From: Coturnix japonica
Taxonomy: Eukaryota > Chordata > Aves > Galliformes > Phasianidae
DNA: 64,000 bases
NCBI RefSeq assembly: GCF_001577835.2
Contig: NC_029516.1
Location: 72,361,221-72,425,220 of the forward strand
Reading direction: 5' to 3'
Position numbers and translations under genes: made by a program. Of this stretch, positions 1 through 8,445 are shown piece by piece. The notes under the pieces were generated by a model. The model saw only the letters and a list, made by a program, of their open reading frames with translations. It was not told the origin of the DNA and searched no databases. Every line of letters begins with the position of its first letter. Position 1 is the stretch's first letter.

Positions 1-1210
1 AAACTAATTCTATTTACAGTTGTATTGGGCTCCTCTCAGCTCTTACCTTTCTGAGGAGCTCTGCTTTTCATTTGGAAACATTCAACCATCTAATCGGGAA
101 AAAGAGAGGGAGCTGTTGCTCCAGAGAACAGGTGGAGCTTCTCCCATTTACAATTTCATCCACCCTGTCAAATATGTATTGGCATCATGGCATCGTGACA
201 TGGTCAGGGAGTCTCTCAGGAGGTCTCGGTTGCGCTAATACAGATTCAAACAATAAGCAGAGTTGCTATGTGCTGGCACAGGGCTAAAAGCTGGGTTCCC
301 TGATGGACAGAGTTCTCATTGCTTTCAGTACTATGGAGTTTCATCAAACTGTTGACACTTCCTTTCCTTGGATCTCCATGCAAAGAGACAGGATATTATG
401 CTAGACCCAAGGGGATGCTTGAACAATAGCTGGACAGAGTAGGCATCATTTTGCTCTTCACAGGACCTCCTGTTACGTTGTTTATGGTGTTTATATAACT
501 TTGAGTCAGTTTTAAAAATCAGTGACTCTCTGATCACTCACTCACCTGCACTTTAATGTAGACGTCTCCCTAATACTAATGTCTAATGTGTACTGACCTG
601 TTCAAACTCCAGTGCCTCCTCAAGGTGGGAACAGTTTTTCTTCAGCGGCCGCTATGCTGTGTTTTCCCCCTTAACTAACAATCGTGCTATCCCATGTGTC
701 TTGATTCATCTCTACTTCCTGTTTTATAGTAGAAGATAAGCTGAGAGAAGGAAAGCAGGAAGGACAGAGTTCACCTCTTGTTCTTTCAAACTCCCTAACC
801 CTCAACTGGATCTCAGTTCTTAACTCTTAAGAAGATTTTCTAAGTATTGAACCAGGTGATTCCAAATAAGACATTTCCCATAACAGCCTGTCAGTTTATA
901 GTGAAGTTTTCACAAGCAAGGCTAAGCTGGTTGTTGCACCCCCTTAACTACATTACCTACATTTTCACTCTTGCAAACTGTACTAATGCCTGTCCACCAT
1001 TGTAAGTCTGTCTCTGTGCAGACCTATGTTTCTCTGTCTCTTGCCACCGTTATCACTGGCAATGAAGAAGAGGTTAATTTTGGTCTCGGAGTAGGTAACA
1101 ACACCCACACAAAAAAGCAAGTGAGCCCCTCTTATAGTGTTTGTTCCTTCCCTGGTATTACATCACCACAGTTAATTACACCAACAGTTTCTCCCATCTT
1201 CTGCACTGGG
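1..1210. other. Intergenic, no gene recognised
   Basis: I see no exon with a convincing reading frame and paired splice sites on either strand. The short open frames here have no recognisable domain. The sequence is ordinary unique AT-rich vertebrate DNA up to the CR1 fragment that follows. Confidence 0.5.
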
Positions 1211-1288
1211 AATCATAGAATGGCTCGGGTTGGAAGGGACCTCAAAGATCATCTAGTTTCAAACCCTGTGCCCTAGGCAGGAAAGACA
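1211..1288 (-). repeat. CR1 LINE, 3'-end fragment
   Basis: On the plus strand this begins with the reverse complement of the CR1 terminal octamer (AATCATAGAATGG). It continues with the standard antisense tail (GGTTGGAAGGGACCT, then AAGATCATCTAGTT), so the element lies on the minus strand. Only the last ~80 bp of the 3' UTR can be aligned by eye, and the copy is heavily 5'-truncated. CR1 is the dominant avian LINE, and this is one of the main reasons for calling the window avian. The copy is moderately diverged. Confidence 0.88.
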
Positions 1289-1892
1289 GGAAAGCTCACC
1301 CTAGACTCCATATGCCGTGGAGATGTCCTTCTTAATGCCTGAAGGTGTCTAGTTTTGTGGTAAAAAAGGCTGGCATCTTCTCACCCAAGAAATGAGTGAT
1401 ATGTGGAATCAGGATGATGGCCTCAAGGAAAGAAGGAAGAGCCACTCTGTCCGTTTGCACATGGCATTTCTAGAGCAGACTAAGTACTGCAGTGTCTGCA
1501 TTCTCTGGTCTTGAATCATGTGTATAGAAACTTCCTGGGGTTGTTTTGCCTAACTCTTATTGTTCTGGAGTTACATTCCAGCTCACCACTTTTCCCCAGG
1601 AGAGAGTGATAAGCGGCTCTTCCTCCAACCCACATCACCTCAAGAGTTTCTTCTGCATTTCTTCTGGCTGTAAGAACAGTCAGGAGAAAATTCCCCTTGA
1701 ATACAACCTGAAGGCATTTCAGACAGGGTTACATCAGTTTGCCCTGGTGTATTCCTATTCTAAACTCTCCCCAGATCCCTCTTCTTCAGCTCAAGTTCTC
1801 CCCTAATCCAATCTCTTTATCAGACTTCATGCAGAGGCTAATTTCTTCTATTTTAGACATGCAGGTTCGGGATAGTTGCTGCTGAGTACTTT

Positions 1893-1916
1893 AAGTTTCA
1901 CATGATTGTGAAACTT
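1893..1916. repeat. Perfect inverted repeat (10-bp arms, 4-nt loop)
   Basis: The arms AAGTTTCACA and TGTGAAACTT flank a TGAT loop. No T-run follows and no transposon ends flank it. It is probably a chance palindrome or a transcription-factor site. Confidence 0.75.
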
Positions 1917-3062
1917 CAAAATCAGTGGCATTAAACTAACTTAAAATTGGTGTTGCATACATGTGATTCATATCCAGTGAGTCACAACAAAATGTCCCAA
2001 GCTATCTGTAAGCGGCAGACCATTGAAGAGCTACCCTTCCTGTGTACTGCAAATAAGAAGCAGAACAGAGACTGTGTGAAAGTTTCAAAGGATTTTTAAT
2101 CAGCAATTACAAGATCTTTAATGTCTTCTTTTCTAACTTGGTAAGAGGCAGCATGCTGGCAACTTACTACTGCTTGGGTACGTCAGTTGGTTTAAGTTCT
2201 GTACAGAGATGGCAAAAAATGAATCTGGCATTTTGATCTGTGACACACTATTTCAAGGCGTGTACAATTTCTTTCTATAGGATTCACACCTGAAATGGTC
2301 CGAGCGTCACAAAACAGTGCTGTTTGTCATCTGGAATGGATATCACGCTTCTGCGTCAGCTCATGGATAAACAACAAATCTCATCTGTGAAAATACTGCA
2401 CTTTTCTAGGTGACCAGATCAAGCTACAGAAACAACACCCTTGGGAACAACAAACTATTTCCAGCCTCTCCACCTCCCACTCCACAGCGTATTCCTATCC
2501 ATTAACAAAACAAAGCAATGCACAGGTGTGGATGACAAAAAGTCAGAACACTCTTTTAGAAAGAATGCATGCCAGTGCACACACATCTCCCTTGTGGAGG
2601 GGGGAAAAACAAACAGCAAATGTTAGTCACGTTGCTTAGCACACTACTGGAGGGCATTCAAATCTACAGTGACTAGAGTGACACAGGGACTTATATGGAA
2701 GAGTTTCGATGACACACAATGAACCATTAATTCCTTCAGAGCACCCAAGGCGAGAAATTAAATGACAATTTAACGTCATGTTGATAAATGCCCACTTATG
2801 AAGAAGACACATGGATCCAATGACTTGGGAAAGAAATCATGGAAAAAGGACAGTCACTCTGGAATGAAGACCACAATAAATGTTTCCATTTTAAATCTAA
2901 TCTAAAAGCCTTCACACACACAAACATTAGTGGCGCATTAGTGCCTTCATGTGAGGTAGAATTTTCCTAGAGCTAAAGTCTGTTATTCAGCAAAACTTTG
3001 GAGCAAATCAGAAAGGACTGTGGTGGTGTATCAGCCTAAACACAATAATCTGCACACCACAT

Positions 3063-3109
3063 ATGTATATATATACACACTATACATACATATATATATA
3101 TATATATAA
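3063..3109. repeat. (TA)n / (CATA)n microsatellite
   Basis: Alternating TA and CATA units end in an uninterrupted TA run at about 3089-3109. It is a simple repeat and is likely length-polymorphic. Confidence 0.9.
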
Positions 3110-5136
3110 TTCAAAATACAATCCAGTTATCTACAAGGCTTAAGGAGAAGGAAGTAACATTTCCCCTCATATGTCTCATAAAGTTCCCTGGATTTTCTAT
3201 TAAAGCCCTTACTCAGGGTGGGTGTATTGCCCCCCAAGCCTACTGCTTTCTCTTGCCGTCCATGCAAGAGAGTTGCAGGCCCACACAGCTGCCCTGAGTG
3301 CAGCCATATACACTGCTGCACAACTGCTGCTTCTCAAGGACAGGGAGCTCAGACCTTAGAATGGAGAGACAACCACTCTTATTAGCGCTGGAGTGAACTT
3401 CTTGCTACCATGTAGTGACTTTGTTTGCACAAGATAAGGAAAATTTAGGCCCTGTGATTGCTGAGGAACTCTGCGTAGGGCCCTTCTTGCAAAACTTCCA
3501 TTACAATTAGGAAGACATTCCAGCTTTCAGTTTATCTGAAGGAGAAATTAAGGATCTTTCAATACTCACTTAAAACTGACATGAAGCTGAGGGCACATGG
3601 CTACTGTATGATAATATATCACAGTTCACACGGTCTCCATAAGTAAAACAGAACAAGAAAATACAATATGAAAATGGCAGAAACAGAGGAATTTCACATC
3701 TAAGTGACACCAAAAATAGCTTAATCCTCTTTTACAACAAAATTCAAAGACATAACAACACCTTCATCTCTTGGAAAGTGTGCTGATAAGTGATGATAGA
3801 GATCAAAAGGCCTCAGCCAGTATGTTCATGTAAAGTTGACTATCTTCCACTCATTTCCTGTTCCATGGAGATACATTATTAGCTCTTCTCCTACATTCAC
3901 AGTGAGTGAATGTACAGGGCCACTTATAAACCCTTGATCAGAAATAAATGAGACTGAAAAACAATCACTTGATTTCATTAAGGGTCCAATTCTTCCAGTT
4001 GTTGATGATGAGCTTGGCTTTCAGGAGCATCTCGGTTCTTCAGTAAGGCTTAGACACCTATGTGTGTCTAGAGTCATATCTCTTATGTAACCTATGAAGA
4101 TCTATCTGGATCTTTAGCAACCTTTAGGCTTAAAAACCTGCCTGCTTTGTGAATGACAAAGGTGCTTACCTGCCTTTAACTTGGAAACACAGGAGTTAAC
4201 ACATCTGCTCTAAGATGGTTTAACCTGGAATAATAAGAGTTAACTCATCTTTTTTGAGAGCCTTTGATTGAAAGGCAGTTCTTCCTCAAACATCTGCATG
4301 CCAAATACTTGCTTCAGTTATTTCCCAAAGTTTTGGGCCCAAGCTCTGCTGATCACACAGCCTGATCATTAGACTTTTAGCTACAAAGAGATAGATGGAA
4401 GATAAGTCTCTGTGGCGCTCCCTTCATAGCCAAAGACAGACTTTCTGGAACATGCTACCATCCATCATGAAATTAGAACACTTGCCTAAAAAAGAGAAGA
4501 ATGTAGAGACCAAAAGCTTTCCGGAGCCTAATGCACATACATATGAAATGATGGCAAAATAACTGTATGTGCTGTTACACATTTTCAATGATCTGCAGGC
4601 AAGAGTCAAGAAAGACAAATGTCCCTTAGGGGGTGAAAACCAACACTTGGAAAATATGAAAACGAGCACTGCAAGTGTTTTGAGAATTAAAAGCAGTTCA
4701 AGAGATGTATTTGCAAAGTGTCATTCTTAACTCTGAATTTGCTGCGCTACCAGTGCTTCGTTTTGGTTGGTTTAATCACCTTTCACTTTCCTTATTGGCA
4801 ATACCTTTTGAAGCCATAAAGCCATGTATGCAACTATTGCTTTGCAGTTCTGTTTATCAAAATACGTTCTATATTTGCAATGATACAAGGCAACATCAAA
4901 AAGCAAAGTGACCTGAAAATAACAAGGATGGTTGATATAGCTGCTGCCACTTGTGTGGAAACAATAGAGAGTTATCTCCATGTATCAGAGGAGCTTCGGG
5001 GGCAGCAGAAAAACCACAGACCCAGTCTCTCTGAGGGTCAACTTCAATCTGTTAGATGGACATCGGTGTTATTGTATAGTTTGAGACATTACATCACCAG
5101 TGCATCATGAAAAGGAAAGGTTGTCCAGGATTACTT

Positions 5137-5142
5137 TTTAAT
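5137..5142 (-). terminator. Candidate poly(A) signal ATTAAA of the TEX55-like gene
   Basis: The minus strand reads ATTAAA about 406 nt downstream of the TAG at 5548-5550. I saw no AATAAA between them on that strand. ATTAAA is the commonest variant poly(A) signal, and the implied 3' UTR of about 0.4 kb is plausible. No transcript evidence is available here. Confidence 0.4.
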
Positions 5143-5547
5143 TATACAGTGTATTATTTCTCTGCACAGAAAAGCAGAGACTAGAGGTGGCCTAAATGTA
5201 GAATTTGTGCTTTTGTAAGTATAGACCAGACAAGAGTTCAGCAGCCCAGACTTTTCAGGATGTGCCACATGTGCATGTAGGTCCATGAGTTCTTTCAGGT
5301 TTGAGTTTGCGCATCCAAACTGACACTTGGTTGCAGGACTTAAAAGGGGAAATGCAAGCATACAGAACAGAAAAAAATCAGGAAACAGATACCAGCAGAC
5401 TTTTTCAAGGTACGTCCACTGGTTGCAAAAGCACGATGTTGGAAATGCCCTATGAAATACCTATGCCCTATGAATACAACAGCAAGGTCAGTAGAAGCCC
5501 AAAGGAGTGCCCAGGACCTCTTCCAGAAATTCCTATGTATCTTTGTG

Positions 5548-5601
5548 CTACTTTGATTTTCCCTCCTTTTCTGCCTGCCTGGCATTTATCATGGACTGCA
5601 C
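5548..5601 (-). CDS. TEX55: TEX55-like terminal coding exon
   Basis: A long pyrimidine tract ending in CAG precedes GTG at 5601. The frame reads VQSMINARQAEKEGKSK and then TAG at 5548-5550. It starts in phase 0, matching the phase-0 donor of the exon at 6349. The basic, glutamine-rich end continues the second docking helix. I predicted this exon from the domain and then found it, which raises confidence. The 747-nt intron before it has consensus ends (GTATGG and CCCAG). Confidence 0.75.
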   Translation of the reverse strand: MQSMINARQAEKEGKSK

Positions 5602-7119
5602 CTGGGAAAAAAGAAAAGGAAGAGTGTCATTTGGGGACATAATTCTCTGCCACCATTGCCAAGAACCAACTTTTCCATTCCTCTGCAGGTTCTGCCTACA
5701 TTTTGTACAGGATAAACCCAGCAGCAAGTCACAACAGTGATGCTTCTCCTTACTGACAAGATGAAGTGAAGGAAAGGACCCTCTCTCTTTCTATCTGCTC
5801 TCTTTTTTTCTAATCTCCTTCTTTCCACAAGGAGCTCCCTACACTTGTAGCTCTAACTTCTAACTCAATCCCAAACTATCACTCTCTTGGCAGCTGATTT
5901 TCCTGTTTTAAACTCTTCCAGGATCAGCAGGGATCACTCTCCTGAACTGGGGTGCCTTGCAGGAGAAGTGTTCCTTCCCTGCATGGAACAGAGGAAGTCA
6001 GAGAAGAATCACAACAGACAGAGATAAGCTCTACCTTTGTCCCCAATCTTCTTTCACATCTCAGATAATGATCTTTCAGGGCTCAGCATCCCACTCTCCC
6101 TTCAACACCATGCTCTTCCACACACCCATCCTGTTGTACATTTCAACACTCTCCCTTCAGAGCACAAGTGGGCCCTTGCACATTGGGCACTCTGCTCCTG
6201 CCCCATTCTTCTCTTCCTCCCAGCTGAGCAGGCACATAGTGAGAGAAAGGGTCATGAGTTCCCTGTGTTTCCAGCATGGTCAGCAAAGCTGGCTTTCTGC
6301 TATGCCTGTAACAAACAGTCCCCGCTGAGCAACACAAAAACACCATACCTGCAGCAATATGAACTGCAAAGGGTCATCAGGTTTCTCGTACAGCAGTTTT
6401 GATGTGATCTCCTGAAACAGAGATAGACAGAAGGGAAGAAATATTGAATCTTAGGATGATGAGAAGCTGCACTTTCTGCTCCAACACTAGCTGAATTTTA
6501 AAAAGCAATCACCCCTTTCACTCCCTGGAGATGACTAAGTGTCCCTTTCTACTGCTTTTCTTAAGTTTAGATTGAAGAAAGCTTGGGACAAGGAAGGATC
6601 CAGGGGAAGGAACTGATTGGTGCAAGCTAACTTTAAGCACAGTTTCTCAAGCAAACCTCTGCAGGAAGAAGAGAGATTTCACCTGAAATATATGCAGGAT
6701 ATTATGTTTCTCCACGTAGTTAACAGAGGCTTCATAAGGGTCTTCATATATCATTGGCTGCTCTGTTGGTTCAGCTGCAGCTGCTGATGATCCATTCAGA
6801 GGCATTTCCCTGCAAGACTGTGAGGATTCAGACATGGATATTTTGACTTTGAAACCAAGCTGTTCACCCACAAGTAATCTAATCTCAGGTGAGTTTCCGC
6901 TAGGTGTGGGAAATTGGCCTTCAGAACCCAGTGAGTTCTCAGCAACCAGATGGTCTGCAGGCTTTGGCAGTTTCATCACAGATGTCTGGTCTACAGATGC
7001 TGGTGTTTCCATCATAGATAACTCCTTCAGTGATAGTGGAGATTCATCTATAGGCGGTGGTATAGCAGCTGGTAGTATGCTAGATTTCTTCACTTCATTT
7101 TCTGAATGGTCACTGAGAT
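5548..7119 (-). CDS. TEX55: TEX55-like RIIa-fold protein, three coding exons
   Basis: Three minus-strand exons join in one frame: 6683 to 7112 or 7119, 6349-6411 and 5548-5601. About 181 residues are visible. The first ~100 residues are low-complexity, rich in Ser, Pro and Glu. The last ~50 hold an RIIa-like dimerisation/docking helix pair, with YVEKHNILHIFQ, EITSKLLYEKPDDPLQF and VQSMINARQ in order. This matches the C-terminal fold of testis-expressed protein 55. In this family the fold docks amphipathic AKAP-type helices in sperm flagella; that role here is inferred. All internal splice sites except the first acceptor are strong. The human protein is, as I recall, over 500 residues, so the bird form is short or has upstream exons I missed. 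The first in-frame ATG seen is at 7013-7015 (about 149 aa). An RFX-type promoter motif near 8.07 kb fits a sperm role. Divergent IGSF11 downstream on the plus strand supports the name. Confidence 0.68.
6349..6411 (-). CDS. TEX55: TEX55-like 21-codon docking-domain exon
   Basis: The exon is exactly 63 nt with both ends in phase 0. The acceptor is a pyrimidine-rich tract ending GTTTCAG and the donor is CAG/GTATGG. It encodes EITSKLLYEKPDDPLQF followed by ILLQ. The Y-E-K-P-x-D-P-L core is the loop and second-helix signature of RIIa-like folds. Skipping it would keep frame but remove the middle of the domain. Confidence 0.78.
6683..7119 (-). CDS. TEX55: TEX55-like main coding exon (5' edge uncertain)
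   Basis: The frame is open from a TAA just upstream of 7119 to the donor CAG/GTGAAA at 6682/6681. Two acceptors are possible: AACAAG, with exon start 7119 and phase 1, or CTCAG, with exon start 7112 and phase 2. The second has better context, though the branch-point spacing is short. The exon has no ATG before 7015. It encodes the disordered segment and the first docking helix (YVEKHNILHIFQ). The intron to the next exon is 271 nt. Confidence 0.68.
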
Positions 7120-7170
7120 CTTGTTAGAATATTTAACAACAACAAAAAGACAGAATGTTTTAAATGTAGA

Positions 7171-7590
7171 ACCACAGAATCATTAAGATTGGAAAAGAGC
7201 ACTAAGATCATCTAGCCCACCTCAGTGCTACATCTTCATGTTTCTTGAATGCCTCCAGAGACAGTGACTCCACCACTTCCCTGAGCAGCCCATGACACTG
7301 CCTTACCACTCTTTTTGAGAATGTCTTCTGAATGTCAAGCCTGAACCTCCCCTGGTTCAACTTGAGGCCAATCCCTCTCATCCTATCACTTTTAGAAGAA
7401 ACTGGCCCTCACCTCACCACAAGGAATGTTTCAGGGAGTTGCAGAGAGCAATGAGGTCTCCCCTGAGCCTCCTGCAGACTGAACAATCTCAGTTCCCTCA
7501 GCCACTCCTCATAAGATTCATGCTCCAGACCCTTCACAGCTTTGATGCTCTTCTTTGGACACACTGCAGGGCTACACTGAGGTCATGCAG
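7171..7590 (-). repeat. CR1-Y-like LINE 3' fragment in TEX55 intron
   Basis: The plus strand begins CACAGAATCATTAAGATTGG, the antisense 3' end of CR1-Y-type elements. It then runs through the conserved block for 'gtgactccaccacttccctg' and into the end of the ORF2 region. The element has the same orientation as the host gene. Its 3' end lies only about 50-60 bp upstream of the acceptor of the main coding exon, so it may affect that exon's branch point. Many substitutions suggest an old copy. No target-site duplication was seen. Confidence 0.88.
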
Positions 7591-7599
7591 ACCAGTCAC

Positions 7600-7904
7600 A
7601 TCAAATTACTGCATCCATCTGGAAATATGCCCCTCTTAGATCAAGTGTTAGGACTCTGGGAGCACCAAAAGGCTTTAATTTCTGTGACTGGTCGCACTTT
7701 CTACCCAAGAGCCCAGAAAAACCATTTAAACTCAGCCCCAAGCCTTCACCATGTTGTAGGATTGCCAGTGCACAGTCACATTCCTAGGGGTTCATCCAGC
7801 AGCTGGCGGGATGCTGTGCTCTGTCTGTGCCCCACATCCTTACTCAAGGTCTGTAACTGAGCTCAGGCAGCACGAAATCACACCGACATCACAACAGGGG
7901 CAGT
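7600..7904. other. TEX55 intron remainder, no further exon confirmed
   Basis: I searched the minus strand for a short exon carrying the missing start codon. Several ATGs occur, but each meets a stop within a few codons and none has paired consensus splice sites. The start-codon exon, if there is one, remains unlocated. Confidence 0.35.
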
Positions 7905-8002
7905 CTGGGGCCAGGAGGGCGGATGAGGTCATGGGGAACCACGGCGGCCCGGCCTATCTCTGGCCCCCGGGTCGTCCCGGTGCCACCGCTGCCTGCGCTC
8001 AC

Positions 8003-8100
8003 CAGCCTCTGGCTCTCCGTTGCCTCTTGCGCTGCTGACCGAAGGCCAGGAGAGATGGAAGACGCCGGGAGGTTGCCGAGGGAACCGATGTCGTCAGGCC
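8003..8100 (-). other. Candidate noncoding exon 1 of the TEX55-like gene
   Basis: Reading the minus strand, CpG-rich sequence ends in GAGGCTG followed by the donor GTGAGCG (intron from 8002 downward). There is no ATG between about 8100 and the donor, so this would be 5' UTR. A minus-strand ATG near 8134 opens only a 14-codon frame. The upstream boundary is a guess. The exon is supported only by the donor and the promoter context. Confidence 0.42.
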
Positions 8101-8116
8101 TCGCCCCTTTCTGTCG
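8055..8116 (+). CDS. Candidate divergent plus-strand first exon (21 codons)
   Basis: An ATG in good context (G at -3 and +4) opens MEDAGRLPREPMSSGLAPFC and reaches the splice donor CG/GTAGGT at 8117 in phase 2. It overlaps the presumed minus-strand promoter, as head-to-head transcripts often do. I do not recognise the peptide and it has no signal sequence. It could be an upstream exon of IGSF11, but phase 2 does not fit the phase-1 first intron seen there, so it could serve only as leader. It could also be a divergent noncoding RNA, or chance. Confidence 0.22.
8072..8085. promoter_or_regulatory. RFX X-box-like imperfect palindrome
   Basis: GTTGCCGAGGGAAC matches the X-box consensus (GTNRCC, 0-3 spacer, RGYAAC) except for one base in the second half. 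A second half site, GTTGCC, lies at 8019-8024. RFX factors acting through X-boxes near start sites are established regulators of ciliary and spermatid genes. That fits the neighbouring TEX55-like gene. Confidence 0.5.
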
Positions 8117-8142
8117 GTAGGTGGTGCCGCGCGGCCATCTCA

Positions 8143-8200
8143 GGGTGGGGTGGGAGTGCTGGGAAGGGGGGGAGCTGGGGAAGGGGGGGAGCTGAGAGGG
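8143..8200 (+). repeat. G-rich tandem tract with quadruplex potential
   Basis: The plus strand carries successive runs of three to eight G. They include two near-identical 16-17-nt units of the form GGGAAGGGGGGGAGCT. It sits at the plus-strand edge of the promoter CpG patch, where G-quadruplex motifs are common. Confidence 0.65.
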
Positions 8201-8304
8201 GTGTAATTGTAGGTGTGGGCCTAGGCTTTGTTTTGGTCCTGAGGGTGGGAAGGTGTTACAGAAGTGTCTGGACAGGCTGGGTCGCTAGGCTGAGCCCAAC
8301 GCGA

Positions 8305-8445
8305 TGAAGTGCTACAAGACTCAATGCCAGGTCCTGCACTTGGCCACAACAACCCCAGGCAATGCTATGAACCTGGGGCAGAGCAACTGGAAAGCTATAT
8401 GGTGGGAGAGGATTTGGGGTGCTAGCTGACAGCTTGTGGTACTGG
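8305..8445 (+). repeat. CR1 LINE internal fragment (end of ORF2 region)
   Basis: The sequence follows the CR1 coding strand through the well-known block containing GGTCCTGCACTTGG, CACAACAACCCCA and then GGGGTGCTAGCTGACAG. It lacks the 3' UTR, so the downstream end was lost or is too diverged to read. It lies just beyond the 8-kb promoter. Confidence 0.8.

Larger units (their letters stand above)
1289..5136. other. Region downstream of the TEX55-like gene, no gene recognised
   Basis: In human, UPK1B lies next beyond TEX55. I looked for tetraspanin exons and found none. One short stretch near 3978-4049 is open in two minus-strand frames and looks exon-like, but it lacks a good splice site. The sequence otherwise holds an inverted repeat at 1893-1916 and an AT microsatellite near 3.1 kb. 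Parts could be 3' UTR or regulatory DNA of an off-window gene, which I cannot show. Confidence 0.4.
7905..8200. promoter_or_regulatory. CpG-rich, probably bidirectional promoter
   Basis: CpG dinucleotides and G+C rise sharply here against an AT-rich background, as at avian housekeeping or testis promoters. It lies immediately upstream of the TEX55-like coding exons and holds a good minus-strand donor at 8002/8001 and a plus-strand donor at 8117/8118. It also holds an RFX X-box-like palindrome. No TATA box is seen. Its span and two-way activity are inferred from sequence only. Confidence 0.6.

Noticed and set aside
3978-4049. Short minus-strand stretch open in two frames (one reads LKNRDAPESQAHHQQLEE), resembling a terminal coding exon
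   Set aside because: It is only about 23 codons, with an in-frame stop just upstream and no convincing pyrimidine tract or acceptor. It does not match the next expected gene.
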